Of a stretch of 64,000 nucleotides of DNA, positions 35,443 through 47,324 are shown one piece after another. The notes under the pieces were generated by a model. That model searched no databases, was not told the DNA's origin, and saw only the letters and a list, made by a program, of their open reading frames with translations. The translations under genes and the position numbers were made by a program. Numbering within the stretch: the stretch's first letter is position 1; each line of letters begins with the position of its first letter. The stretch covers positions 156,190,057-156,254,056 of the forward strand of contig CM043952.1 in NCBI GenBank assembly GCA_014529385.2, written 5' to 3'. This DNA is from Adiantum capillus-veneris (taxonomy: Eukaryota; Streptophyta; Polypodiopsida; Polypodiales; Pteridaceae).

Positions 35443-36360
35443 TGTTGGGGGTTCCATCGTTGCAATAGCTCCAATGACCAACAAAATTGTCAATACAAGG
35501 GATGAGATACCCGGCTAGGGCATGGAAACACTCACATGGTTAGTGAGCTAATCGTGGAAACACAAATGGTTAACTCTATGATGTGAGCTTCTCGGCCTAT
35601 GGAGGAGCTAAGCCACAATGAAGGGCAATCTCCATATCCAGTTTTCTTCACCTCCAATGAACCCAATCACACACACTACAATTGCAAGACGCACACAACA
35701 CTAATCCTATCATGCAACACACTAATGGCAAGCACACACACATAGATCTATCGAGCATCACACTCCAATCAAACCTACATGCACACACAAGCAAGAGAGG
35801 GCAATCACACAAGATTAGAGAGGGATTAACCACTAGTTAGTTAAGATCTAGTTAATCTAAGCATCATAGGAAATCATAAGAAGCATGAGAGAGGCATAGT
35901 GAAAGAGAATAAATCATTGATTATTGTTAATCAAGTCTCATGAGCAAGGAGAATCTCAAGGACTCCATAGCCACACACCTCAAGAGCTCTCACGAAAGAG
36001 TGCTCTCAACAAATGACTTGAGAACCCTAATTTCATTTAAACATACCTTATGTACCTAGGTTAAAGTATGCAATGTCCGGCCGTCCAAGGCCTTTAGGAC
36101 TCACCACTTATTGAATCTACAACCTAGGCACAATAAGTGACCTATTCTTTACAACTTGGAACTCCCATTGAGCCCGTAACACATTAAAATATTACAATGG
36201 CTTGACATAAATCGGGAATTTATAATACGTGACCATTTTGGGAAAGCGTGGAAAATGTGTAACTCCAATATTTATTGCTTCTTTGTATTCATCCTCGATG
36301 TGCATCGGTACGTCTTTGGTATTTAGCAGCTTCTGTTAACTGATGTTGACTCAGCTAACA
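35443..36360 (-). repeat. Element D 3' LTR, right copy
   Basis: 918 bases, TGTTAGCTGAG start and CCAACA end on the minus strand. It pairs with the 5' LTR at 57159-58067 and is preceded by the GGAAGGGGGGAA tract. The outside flank ACCCT (35438-35442) compares with AACCT (58068-58072) beyond the other LTR. Confidence 0.88.
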
Positions 36361-36372
36361 TTCCCCCCTTCC
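36361..36372 (-). promoter_or_regulatory. Element D polypurine tract, right copy
   Basis: GGAAGGGGGGAA on the element strand next to the 3' LTR. Confidence 0.85.
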
Positions 36373-37749
36373 AATTTTAGTGCCCGTCCTCGAGCACTAT
36401 TGAAAACTGTCCGTGGAGGCTATGGAAGGTTTTTGATTGGTTTTTGATGGTCTAATTGTCTTCTTTTGTTGTTGAATTTGTTGATGAGGTTCAATTTGTT
36501 GTAGCATCTTCATTGGTCCGAATATGTCTGATGTGAGAGATGATGTTGCATTTGTCCATTGTAATAGCATAATGAGGAGGATTATGTTTCTTTATGAAAA
36601 GAATACACAAGAGAAGTAAAATGATGAGGTTCTAAATTAGGGTCTGATACCTATTGAAAAGTGTCCGTGGAGGCTATGGAAGGTTTTTGATTGGTTTTTG
36701 ATGGTCTAATTGTCTTCTTTTGTCGTTGAATTTGTTGATGAGGTTCAATTTGTTGTAGCATCTTCATTGGTCCGAATATGTCTGATGTGAGAGATGATGT
36801 TGCATTTGTCCATTGTAATAGCATAATGAGGAGGCTTATGTTTCTTTATGAAAAGAATACACAAGAGAAGTAAAATGATGAGGTTCTAAATTAGGGTCTG
36901 ATACCTGGATGACCAAAGGGGAAAACCCGGTGGGAAAAAAGTGCCTTTGGAATACGCGCATTATTAGAGTACTTATTAGCATTGGAAATATTAATAATGT
37001 ACTCAAGGGATTATTTGCTGATAGATATGGAATTAAAAAGACAGAAAATATGAAAGGATAGCATGATGGAACATTGGTTTGCCTATTGTAGTCCACTCAA
37101 GGTGCATAGGTGGAAGCAAAAAGGAGTGTCTAACGCATATGTCCAATGATGGGACATCCTATTTATGCATACACAGAAATCCATGGGAAACAATATGCTG
37201 TGTAAGAAAAATTTTGAGGGGTTCTTTAGAAAGATGGTGTAGCTATAAAAGCATCTGACATGGCTTTGCAAGATGACACCCCTTCAAGAATGGTTTTTGT
37301 TGATGAGGATATGTGCTCTCATCTTACTGTGCACTTTGCGCGAGTGTTGGACTCAACGACACTCCATCTATTGTAAGTTAATAGACTTCGACTCTCATGA
37401 TCATCTCATCCAGCATGAGCAACACGACTTAGATATGCTCAACTCTTCCAGCTTGAGTGTAAGCCGAATAACTACGACTCTTAGCATAGAGTTTAATATG
37501 ACTTGAATCTTTGGGACTAATGCTTTGCTCATTTTATGGCTCAGCACAGCCCGACTCTGACTATGCCAAAGAGTGTTTTTGGCACCTTGGCAACTTGACT
37601 TTTTACATTCTTGTGCTTAGTACAAACATTTCTTCAATTAAAAGTAAGCTTGAATCCTAGGATTAGTGAAGGACCAAGTTGGCATTGGAGGTTTTTTTTG
37701 CCATACCTGTTTTATCATCTTTGAATCTGCATTTGCATTGGTTGAGTTG
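36373..37749 (-). other. Element D 3' untranslated region, right copy
   Basis: Counterpart of 14334-15689 without the MITE (single GCAAGATG near 37265). It has a 254-bp tandem duplication at 36398-36905 that the left copy lacks. No gene is seen. Confidence 0.7.
36398..36905. repeat. 254-bp tandem duplication
   Basis: Unit 36398-36651 is repeated at 36652-36905, almost identical; both units end in GGTCTGATACC. The left copy of the locus has one unit only. Confidence 0.9.
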
Positions 37750-39129
37750 TCCTTCATTGGCTTTGAAGACTCCATTATCTGTTTTATTCTCCAATTAGGC
37801 ATGTTGATAGGAGTCTTTGATGTTGTTGTATGCCTCTGTTCGCTGCGGCATTTGGATTTTGACTAGGAGTATTGGAAGACTTTGGAATCCAAATCTTTTG
37901 ATGACCTTTGTATCTACTTTGTTGACTTTGCTTTGGTCTAGGTTTTGTTGAGTTCTTGAGATCTTCATGCACATCTGGTGTAGTTGCATTTGTCTTGTGG
38001 TTGAATGGTAGTCAAATCTTTGTATAGCCTGTATAGAATCCTTGTCTAAGAGGAACATTCTTTGACATTTGTCTCTGTTTTATATCACCTTGAGAGTTGT
38101 GGTAGAATTTAGCATCTTTAAATGTTGTTCTGTTGTGTACCTGCTGCTTAGGTATCTTAGGATATTGTCGACGTTGATACCTTGTGGGCCTTCTTTCTTG
38201 GGAGGGACTTGAAGTTACTTCATATGCTCTAACCTGCGGTTTTGGCACCCATATCTCTGTGTTACCCTCATAGTACTCCTGTTATTGTGATGCTATCCAT
38301 CCCATGTGTTTGTCTTCATGTCCAAACTAGATCATTGATTTTGACTAAACTGCTCTGAACAAACACTTGTTTGACTTTCCTTTGCTTTCTTGAGTACTTT
38401 GGCTGAAATAACTTTTCTTTTCTGGGTGTCTCCTCAGAGGGTTCACTTGGGTCAGCAATTGACTTGAAGTTTTGAAAGTCTGACTTGCTTGAAGAAGCTA
38501 ATCCATGAGGGTTCTTTGATGTAGAGGCATATGTTGTCACACCTTCTTTGCTAGTCGGTGGAAGTTCCACTTTAGCTTACCTTTTTCAGCAAGATTTTTC
38601 TTTGATTCCTGTGACTTTGCTGCTTTGATTCCAGTATTAATGGTACCTGTAATTGTTGCTTGTTACCTCTTGGAAAAGAGAGTATTAGCATTTTATCTTC
38701 TTTGTAGGCCTTGTGTTGGTCTAACTACTGATGTCCAAAAATTACATATGCAAGCATTTCTATTGAAGGCTTCACCTGAAATTTTACTTGATCTTCATGT
38801 TTTTGGATGCTAAGGGTAGCAACCATTTCTTCTTGACTTGTAGCCTTACCCATGATTCCTCTATTATCTGGCTTCCTCTGCGTAATCTCTAGAATGCTCT
38901 GAATGTTTTCTGCAACCGTATTGCACTTTGCTTCTTTATCTAGTAGAGCATTATATCTGATACTTGCTCCTTTTGTACTGCTGAGAACTATAGCTATTCT
39001 CATTGTTGGCTCTATTGAAGATCTTTGTCTTGCTTTTGCCATGGTCTCATCTTGATCTAGTTGTGTCTTCATGGAAGATGACTTGAGACTTTGTTTTCCA
39101 ATCTTACTTCCATCTGATGATTCAACTGT
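37750..39129 (-). pseudogene. Element D polyprotein, C-terminal part (right copy)
   Basis: Matches 15690-17061: second retropepsin-like domain (38721-39000, LDKEAKC) and Trp-rich modules. The stretch about 38320-38880 is almost identical to the left copy, while flanking parts differ more. Element C is inserted at 39130. The first protease domain is absent because the D sequence matching 17061-18011 is missing. Confidence 0.68.
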
Positions 39130-41097
39130 TGAGTGGCATAAAATGGTAACCATCTTTTTGCAACATTTGTGAGCCTACTCAACGTCCTCTTCCTCATATG
39201 TGTATATATTTTTCTACGCTATTAAGTTATCTAGAGTAAATTCCCCCTCTTCGTTTAACCTTTGTGGCGACACATACATTATACTGTTCCCAAAAATGTC
39301 ACCTTAGTCATATATTTATATTACCACCCTTTTCTTTTTTGATTTGTAAATAGAATAAGCATACAATAACCAACTATATACCCCCAAACTTTCCTACCTC
39401 TTGTGAATTAGTAGTAGAAAAAAAATATATCCATATTCCACCCCATATAGATAAATTCCCATGGAAATCAACTCTCCACTTGTCTTTACCAAAGATTATG
39501 GTCCCTCTCTACAAGTCTTCTATGCCCCCTACATAGGTGGCCCAATATCTCTTAAGAATATACATATAGTTTCTCTCCTTTCAAAAAGACTCCAATTGTA
39601 TATTCTTTTCACAAGAAAATAATATTGGGCCCTCCTCTATTTGTTTAAGCATCATAGCCTTTTGAAAAAGCATGATTCCCCTTGGATGCATACAAGCAAA
39701 GGGCCCATACAAGAAGACATGGAAGCAAAAGGTTCCCTAGCCTAGTGTGGACCTTCCAAACCGAATTCCTTGGTGCATGGGCGTGAAGAATAATCCAAAT
39801 TCATATCAAACATGTTGAGAAGGTCAATTTTGCCTTTTGAAGCATGTCATTCCGAGCTACAGGTAAAAAGTTATGGTCAAAATAGTGTAAATCTATCAGA
39901 TTCGCAGCAAAAGGGAACTGTAAATCAAGTAAATCAAGAGGGTGAGATCTTATTTTTCCCCTAATCATCCTCTAGAAGAGCAATGAGTGTTCAAGGTCAC
40001 TGGCATGTGATGGGAACAACCTAAAGATGCTTTCTAAATGCCAAGACAGACAAGTTGAGATACCCCGCAGGAGCCACCCGTAGGGCCTCATGGTGGGGCC
40101 CACCTACATTATGCACCTCTATGGAGCCTTCACGGTCTAAAATGATATTTTTGGTGAATAAATAGTCTCTTTTATGTCCAATATTCAATGAGTGGTCAAA
40201 GGACACTTAATTAGGTCTAATCACTTACTCTAATTAAGTGTAGCATAATCCCACTCCTACACAACTATAAATAGCCCCCCTTGGAGAGACTCAAGGACAC
40301 ACACCTATATTTTCAACTTCATGTTGTTTCTTGATCAATAGTAGAGAAAACCCCAACTCTCCCTCTTTCACATCCTCCCTCCTAACCCTCCTCTTTGGAG
40401 GAAGTGCAACTCTATTCTCCACTCTTTCCATTCTACAATCTCTTACTCCATCAACCCAATAAATCATTTGTAGCACCTCAATAACTTGTAAATACATCAT
40501 GATCTCTCTCATGGTTATGTTAATGATCATGAAATCATCTTCAAAACTTTCAAGTGTCGCAATTCATGATGGTTATCCAGCGTCTGTCCTCCCCTTAAAA
40601 GGTGTGCGAGAAATCAAGTAAGTGTTCTATTCTCAATTTACCATTGGTTTGTTTCTCCACACTTATTCAATTGGTCTAAAGAAATTTCTCACTCCAACTC
40701 TCTTTTGCTTCATTACATATGCATGTGGCTACCTCTCATGGTGATTTTATTTGTGTCACGGCATTGCATAGATGGAGATGAGCTCTCTATGCAAAGTGTG
40801 TTAGTTTGATGTAAGTGATTCTCTTGTGTGTTTGAGAGGAAAGTCTTGTGCGCATGATTTTTTGATGAGTGCTTGAGAGAGGAAGAGTTTGGATGTATTA
40901 TGGGTATTCTTATGGGGAGAAGGTGAATGCTATTCCACAAATTGCATATTTCATTTTGATGCACGGCATTGGGTTGCATAATCGTTGATGGTGTTCAAGT
41001 GTCCAAAGTGTATATAGAGTAAGGGGGTTTTCAAAGTGTATTGCTTGAGTGGGTGAGTACAAGTGTTATTTTGATTGGTTTCCTTCTCCACTCCCAA
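39130..41097 (+). repeat. Element C first LTR (3' boundary tentative)
   Basis: Start TGAGTGGCATAAAATGG is fixed by comparison with 47325. A TATA-like CTATAAATAG is at about 40265 and AATAAA at about 40459. The end is not fixed, because both copies continue into homologous internal sequence. Candidate primer-site words TGGTGCC lie at 41105 and about 41208, so the LTR probably ends shortly before one of them. Confidence 0.6.
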
Positions 41098-41854
41098 AAT
41101 AAGGTGGTGCCCCAAGTAGTGTGCGTACCTCTTTACGAACATTTTGTGAGGGTAGGCCCATTGGTTTGGGTTTAGAGGCCCCATTTCAAAAAGCTCGCCC
41201 TCATAAAGTGGTGCCCCCACGGAGGAACATATTTCCAAGTTACCTTCAAATTTTTTAGTGATGAACAATAAAGTTCCCATCTATCCATTTGATTTTGCAC
41301 AACACATTAGAGTAAATGTTCACATAGATAGAAAAGTCTTTTTCCAGCAACGCATTGTTTTTATGTTTGGTGCAGAAAGACTTAGAGAAATACTGGCATC
41401 ACCCAATCCAATTATACTTCCAATCATCAATTATGAAACTTCTTTTGATGTTCACGTTTTCATTTTGTTTTAAAGGCAGGAACAAGGAGTGGTGAAGGGG
41501 TGCTCAAGGGCCATATGAAGGAACGAAGTCTTCAAACCAACAACGAGGAGTAGCACATGAATCACGATCAAAACAATGAACCTTTCACGCCTATTGCTCG
41601 GCAATCCATTCATATAATCATTGCAACTAAGTTTAGGTTTCAATCTATCATAAGGAGGATATTTGGATCCACTCGCCTCAATGAAATCAATGCTTCAATT
41701 AATCCATTTATTCTACCTATGATAAAGTACGAATTAATAATGGATGTGTACATCTTCATTTTAATGTAATCAGATTTATAGTGTCAGTAAACTTCTGCGG
41801 CCCGTAAGAGAAAAGTTTCTTTAAAAAAAAGAGATTTCAAAAAGTCTAAACAAA

Positions 41855-42682
41855 ATGTCAAGTTCTTTTCCCACGTTCTATGCAAGAAGTGGGGAAGATG
41901 CGCAAGAGTTTCTTGACAACTTGGAGATGGCACATCTCATATCCGGGAGAGATGAAGAGGAAGTCAAGCTACGAGCCTTCCCGTTGGTTCTAAAAGCAGA
42001 AGCTAAAGCATGGTATGAGACCTTGCAACCCCAAATAAAGTCCAATTGGGAGAGATTGCGAGCAAGATTCCTCTCCATGTTCGGGCAAGGTGATACTTCT
42101 GAAGGACTATGGAAATGTCTTATTGGACATAAGCAGGTATCACTTGAAGACTATCCCTCTTATGAAGAAACCTTTGTCAATCTATGGGGTAGGTGGGAGG
42201 CTACATTATAAAATCATGGTGGTGCACCTAACTTTCTAAAAAAGGAGAGATTCATGGTTGGCTTGTATCCACTTTTAAAGGCTAAAGTAGAGCTGAAATT
42301 CCCATCCACCTTCGAAGAAGCACGTGAGGTAGCCATCATCAAGTTTAGAAAACTACACTTCCAAGCACATAGAGCAAGGGGTTTGAATGAAGTGAGTGAG
42401 AGGGAGTCTTCACAAACCATGGAAGCACCAATTAGGGCCCCTCTTGCACAATCTTCACAAATAGGAGATAACTCTCAACAAGAGGTTTTACAAAGGCTAA
42501 CTCAACATCTTGAGAACCTCACTCTGAATTTAGTACAAGGCCTACCTCAACAACGACAACCAAGAGAAGGGAATTGCAATCAACGAAGACAAGCCCAAGA
42601 GTTGCGATGTTGTAATTGCAATGAAATGGGCCATGGCATGTACAATTGTGCACATCCAAGGCGACTTCCGGGAGACATATAG
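41855..42682 (+). pseudogene. Element C Gag
   Basis: The first 118 codons (41855-42211) hold the Gag core: FPTFYARSGEDAQEFLDNLE, AEAKAWYETLQPQIKSNWER and a DYPSYEETF stretch. A stop follows. The next segment (42254-42682) has FPSTFEEAREVAIIK and the knuckle CCNCNEMGHGMYNCAHP. The break is a stop (TAA at about 42209) plus a frame change. Gag packages the element RNA. Confidence 0.85.
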
Positions 42683-42706
42683 CCCCCCAGACCGCCTCCT
42701 CTCACT

Positions 42707-44803
42707 GTGGAGCAAGAACTAGCTCAAGGCCCACAAATCCTTCGTCGACCACCACCAGCAGAAAATATACCTCCCGTCCCACATGAGGAGGAAGAAAGAG
42801 GAGTCAACATCATCAAGCTAGAAGAGGTAATAGATGAGCATACTCTACACTTTGATGTTATGCCGGCAGAAAAACGCACAAGAGCACATGATAAGGATGA
42901 AGACATGAGAAGTGAAGGAACAAATTCAGCCAGAAGGGACAAGAAGAAGAAGTCAAAGATGGAAGAAGCTGAAAGTAGCAGGAAGAAAATATCAAGGCGA
43001 AGGGAAATTGGTATCAACGACTTCCCATTGGGAAAGGAGCTAGAGCCCTACAACATCCTAGAGGATTTACAAACCCAAAAGCCAAACATTTCATGGCCTC
43101 AACTTCTACACCTATCAGCCAAAGCAAGAAGGCAATGGCCAAAGTTGGTAAGTACAAGAATTCCAAAAAAGAAAGCAAATCTTTCCATTAAGGTTGTGGC
43201 CTCAAAGCTACAAAAAGATGTGGAACCCATTGTGGATGCTTACATAAGGGGTAAAAAGTTGTCTAATGTATATGTTGATGGTGGAGCTCAAATGTGTGTG
43301 ATCATGGAAAAATCAATGAACAGGTTAGGGCTTGAAATTACAAAGTCCTCTAATTGTCAAGCTAGGCTAGCCAACAACTCAAGTGTGAAGTGTTTGGGGA
43401 TCATTGAAAATGTAAAAGTCTCTGTATGTAACATAGATGCACGAGTGGATATGTATGTCATGCCAGCTAAGGGGGAGGGCTATCCCATCATCCTAGGGAG
43501 GCCTTGGCTCATTGCTATGAATGCAGATCAAAAATGGGGAAGTGGTCGTTTGATTCTTAAGAAGGGTCAACCGGTGGTGTATGATTGGCGAGAAGGAAAG
43601 CAACTAGATATCAACTATGAAACCACGGCAGATGAAGAGAGCGAGGAGGAGAGTCCTTATTTAAGTGATGAGGAAGCATCAACCAGTGAAGAGGAGTCTT
43701 CTTTGGAGGTAATGGGAATTGTATTCAACGCCAACACTCAAGATGTTCTAGTAGAAGAAAAGCCAACAGACAATCACACACGAGGGGATGAAAGATGCCA
43801 CCACCTTGAAGAAGGATTTGAGAAGATGCTTGCAAAAGATCTTACTTGCGAGGAGAAGAGGTCCTACATCAATATGCTAAGGAGGTATCCCAATTTTTTT
43901 ATCACTGACTACTCACAAATAAGAGGTGTAGATGTAATAGAGCATCGAATTGAATTGAAAGCAGGGACCAAACCCGTGGCTCAAAAGTTAAGGCGACTAG
44001 GATCTGTGCAACAAAAGGCTCTCCTACAAGAAGTGAATCGACTCTTGAAGGCTGGCTTCATCTATCCAGTATCCAACTCCGAATGGGTATCACCTATTGT
44101 AGTCACTCCCAAGAAGAATGGTAAGTGGAGGGTCTGCGTGGATTACAAACCCCTCAACGCTACGACAAAGAGGGACCACTTCCCTCTCCCTTTCCAAGAT
44201 GAAATTTTGAATGAAGTAGCAGGTCACGAATGTTACGCTGTGTGTGATGGGTATTCAGGATATTTTCAAATTAGAATAGCAGAAGAGGACCAACCAAAAA
44301 CAACCTTCATCACACCTTGGGGATGTTTTGCATTCAGAGTAATGCCTTTTGGGCTCACCAATGCTCCTAGCACCTTCATGAGATTCACAATATTTGTATT
44401 TCAGCCATTCTTTGGAAAATCTATAAGAGTCTTTATGGATGATTTCTGTATTTATAGTTTTAGATCACTTCATTGCCAAAAGGTTGAAGAGGGGCTTAAG
44501 AGGCTCCATCAATTTGGGGGACAACTCAACCCAGAGAAGTGTCATATCGGTGAATCTCAGGTGGTTTTGCTAGGCCATGTGGGTTCTTCACAAGGAATTC
44601 AAGTGGATCCCTCTAAAGTAGAGGCCCTTTTGTCATTATCTCCACCAACAACAACTAAGGAGCTAATGACCTTCAACCACAAAGTGAGGTACATGTCTCA
44701 CTTCATCCATCTCCTAGCAGAAGCCATCGCCCCTTTGCATAGTTGGCAAGCCAATCTACATTTGAATGGGGGAGGGAACATGCAAAATGTTTTGAGGAAG
44801 TGA
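42707..44803 (+). CDS. Element C pol: protease and reverse transcriptase
   Basis: 698 codons. An acidic/basic linker precedes the retropepsin with YVDGGAQMCVI at about residue 187 (DGG rather than DTG) and GYPIILGRPWL. RT follows: AGFIYPVSNSEWVSPIVVTPKKNGKWRVCVDY in parts, [15 protein letters not shown] and catalytic FMDDFCIYS near residue 575. The thumb ends abnormally in LHLNGGGNMQNVLRK and a stop at 44801, which loses the start of RNase H to a frame change. Confidence 0.88.
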   Translation: MEQELAQGPQILRRPPPAENIPPVPHEEEERGVNIIKLEEVIDEHTLHFDVMPAEKRTRAHDKDEDMRSEGTNSARRDKKKKSKMEEAESSRKKISRRREIGINDFPLGKELEPYNILEDLQTQKPNISWPQLLHLSAKARRQWPKLVSTRIPKKKANLSIKVVASKLQKDVEPIVDAYIRGKKLSNVYVDGGAQMCVIMEKSMNRLGLEITKSSNCQARLANNSSVKCLGIIENVKVSVCNIDARVDMYVMPAKGEGYPIILGRPWLIAMNADQKWGSGRLILKKGQPVVYDWREGKQLDINYETTADEESEEESPYLSDEEASTSEEESSLEVMGIVFNANTQDVLVEEKPTDNHTRGDERCHHLEEGFEKMLAKDLTCEEKRSYINMLRRYPNFFITDYSQIRGVDVIEHRIELKAGTKPVAQKLRRLGSVQQKALLQEVNRLLKAGFIYPVSNSEWVSPIVVTPKKNGKWRVCVDYKPLNATTKRDHFPLPFQDEILNEVAGHECYAVCDGYSGYFQIRIAEEDQPKTTFITPWGCFAFRVMPFGLTNAPSTFMRFTIFVFQPFFGKSIRVFMDDFCIYSFRSLHCQKVEEGLKRLHQFGGQLNPEKCHIGESQVVLLGHVGSSQGIQVDPSKVEALLSLSPPTTTKELMTFNHKVRYMSHFIHLLAEAIAPLHSWQANLHLNGGGNMQNVLRK

Positions 44804-46069
44804 AGGGCATTCTTAGCTCTCTCCCAATCCTAATGCCACCAGATCTGCTATGTCACTCCAAGTGTAGGTTTCGAAGCAATTGGTGTTGTTTTGATGCAAA
44901 AAGATCCTAAAACATCATACATGAGGCCGATCTATTTTGCAAGCAAGGTGATGACTCCGGCCGAGTAGGGATACACTGAAATGGAGAAAGTGGTCTTTGT
45001 AATCTTGTTTGCGGTAAGGAAGTTTCGATCGTATCTTCTCCCTGTGCCATTTGTTTTTCTCACCTTAGAGCACAATCTACCATATGTAGTACAACACATG
45101 AGCCTCTCATCTAGAATAGCAAAGTGGGTGCTTGAACTCCAAGAATTTGAATACACTTTCCTTGTAGAAGATAGCACAAGAGCAGGACTTGCAGACATTC
45201 TCACCTACAAAGTGAGAGAAAGGGAAGGATCACGACTACAAAGAGAGGAAGGCTCAAAACAGTTCAAAGTAAAGGAGATTGATAATGCCCATACTTTATG
45301 CTTTGACGGAGCTTATCAACGCCAACAAGACAAAGCAGCAGGGGGAATCATCATTTTGAACCCACAAAAGGAGGTAATGGTTAGAAAAGGTATCACTCTA
45401 CCCAGTGTTCACTCTAACAATGAGGCTGAGTATGCTGCTCTAACCCTTGGGTTAGAAGAATGCAAAGAATTAGGCATACAAAGACTTATTATAAAAGGTG
45501 ATTCTTTGCTAGTGGTCAGGCAAATCCAAGGGACTTGGAGCTGCAAGAATCGTACATTGTTTGAGTGGCTTAGTAGTGTAAGAGCTTTGATGAAGGGTTT
45601 TAAAGCAACACAGGTACAACACATTGTCAGAACTCATAACAAGGAAGCAGACTTACTCGCAAATGAAAAGCTTCAAATGGCGGTAGGAGGTGTGAAACTA
45701 TATGAACCCAAATATCAAGGTCAAGAGGAGCTAAAAGACATTATCTTCTTTCTACAAGCAAGTGAGTGTCCCAAACACTTAGACAAGGTGCAAAGACATA
45801 GACTAGTTAAGAAGGCCACACCTTACCAGTTGATCGGGGATGATTTATATCACAAAGGGAAAGATTTGGTCTTGAGGAGAGTACCAAGTGTGCAAGAGAT
45901 AGAGAAAATTCTTCTTTCATGCCATGATGATGTCCGTGGTGGTCACTTTTCTCAAGATATTACAAGTAGGAAGATTTTACAAGCAGGGTTTATTTGGCCG
46001 AGCTTACATCGTGATGTCCAATATTGGTGTAAGGCATGTAAGCCGTGCCAAATTGCTGAGGATAGATGA
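44804..46069 (+). CDS. Element C pol: RNase H, second (archaeal-type) RNase H, integrase zinc domain
   Basis: The main frame is 44981-46069. The retroelement RNase H is decayed (EMEKVVFVILFAVRKF, LEHNLPYVVQ, GLADILT). A second RNase H follows with LCFDGAYQ (45299), NNEAEYAALTLGLE (45418), IIKGDSLLVVRQI (45490) and THNKEADLLANE; its Asp, Glu and Asp are in place. Such a dual RNase H is the mark of the plant Tat lineage. The integrase H-H-C-C follows: HDDVRGGHF ... CKACKPCQIA, then TGA at 46067. Confidence 0.87.
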
Positions 46070-46126
46070 CTAACATATGAGCCTCGAGTCCCAATAATAT
46101 CTTATGGCCCTTTTGAAAAGTGGGGT

Positions 46127-47149
46127 GTGGATGCAATAGGTCCCCTACCTCGTACTTCTACAGGGAAGGTTTTCATCATCATGGGTGTTGACTACATGAC
46201 ACGATGGGCGGAAGCAACAAGCACAACCCGAATCACAGCTGAAGAGGTATCAAAGGTTATTTTTGATCATATTTGTAGTAGGTTTGGAACACCCCTAGAA
46301 ATCTTATCAGATCGAGGCCCAGGTTTTAGGGCTGACCTTCTGAATGATCTCTTGAGGAGATTAAAAGTGAAACACCTGCATTCCACACCCTACTATCCTC
46401 AATGCAATGGATTGGTGGAAAAAGTGAATGAAATGATATGTAAGATCATTTCTAAGCAGGTTGTGGACCGGCCTAATGATTGGGATCACCATTTGACGGC
46501 TGCTCTTTGGGCGTATAGGACATCTTTCAAGGTATCTACCCAATTCACCCCTTCTCATCTAGTTTATGGACAGGAAGCACTTCTCCCCATTGAGGTAGAG
46601 CTCTCAAGCTTGCACGTTCTTGCAAGAGTGGCAAAAAAACCAAAAGAGGTTCTACATGAAAGGATCTTAGATCTCCAACGACTTGAGCTAGATAGAGAAG
46701 AGTCCATTGATCACTACATCACCAAAGCAACAAGCCAAAGGGATAAAATCAACAAGAAGCTCAAGGGGAAAGGATTGAAGGAAGGTATGTTGGTTCTTCG
46801 CTATGATAACCGACTTGATACTCGACTTGAAAAAAAGTTTTTGCAAAGATGGGAGGGACCTTTCATGATAAAAACAAAGTTTGGGAATGGTAGTTACAGA
46901 TTAGCAGATTTATCAGGAAAACTCCACAAGACCAGAGTCAATGGATGGAGATTAAAGCCCTACTTTCAACGTATCAATCCGTTGATAGGCAGTCATCTTC
47001 CTACATCATCTAAGCTCCAAATTGACATGGCTCCCTTCGGCTTGGCAAATGCTCCACCTATTTTTAAAGCTTTGATGTGCAAAGAAGAACCAGCCTTGGA
47101 ATCTGAACATACCCAAGGCAACCCTCCCATCTCCGATTTATGGGATTGA
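46127..47149 (+). CDS. Element C integrase core and C-terminus
   Basis: 340 codons from MDAIGPLPRTSTGK. Catalytic Asp in VDYMTRWAEA, Asp in LSDRGPGF and Glu in CNGLVEKVNE give the DDE set. The C-terminal domain has WEGPFMIKTKFGNGSYRL and ends near DLWD. It is separated from the zinc domain by one TGA and a short gap, and would be continuous in an active element. Confidence 0.88.
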   Translation: MDAIGPLPRTSTGKVFIIMGVDYMTRWAEATSTTRITAEEVSKVIFDHICSRFGTPLEILSDRGPGFRADLLNDLLRRLKVKHLHSTPYYPQCNGLVEKVNEMICKIISKQVVDRPNDWDHHLTAALWAYRTSFKVSTQFTPSHLVYGQEALLPIEVELSSLHVLARVAKKPKEVLHERILDLQRLELDREESIDHYITKATSQRDKINKKLKGKGLKEGMLVLRYDNRLDTRLEKKFLQRWEGPFMIKTKFGNGSYRLADLSGKLHKTRVNGWRLKPYFQRINPLIGSHLPTSSKLQIDMAPFGLANAPPIFKALMCKEEPALESEHTQGNPPISDLWD

Positions 47150-47307
47150 GGTAATGAAAAGCAGGTCTAATGGAGTAAAAGAGTGCATGACACTCCTCCT
47201 ATTGAAAAAAAAAAAGTGGAAAAGGAAAAATGACAAAAAAGAAAAAGAGAAAAAAAAGAAGAAAAAGAAGCAACACCGTCCTCCTAAAGATATGAATATC
47301 TCTAGGC

Positions 47308-47324
47308 TTGGGGGAGGGCTAATA
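47308..47324 (+). promoter_or_regulatory. Element C polypurine tract
   Basis: TTGGGGGAGGGCTAATA adjoining the LTR start. The preceding 100 bases are also purine-rich (A-rich 47200-47270). Confidence 0.8.

Noticed and set aside
41199-41230. TGGTGCCCCCACGG as the element C primer-binding site
   Set aside because: Could not be matched to a plant tRNA end from memory, and no CA-ended LTR directly precedes it; noted only as a candidate.
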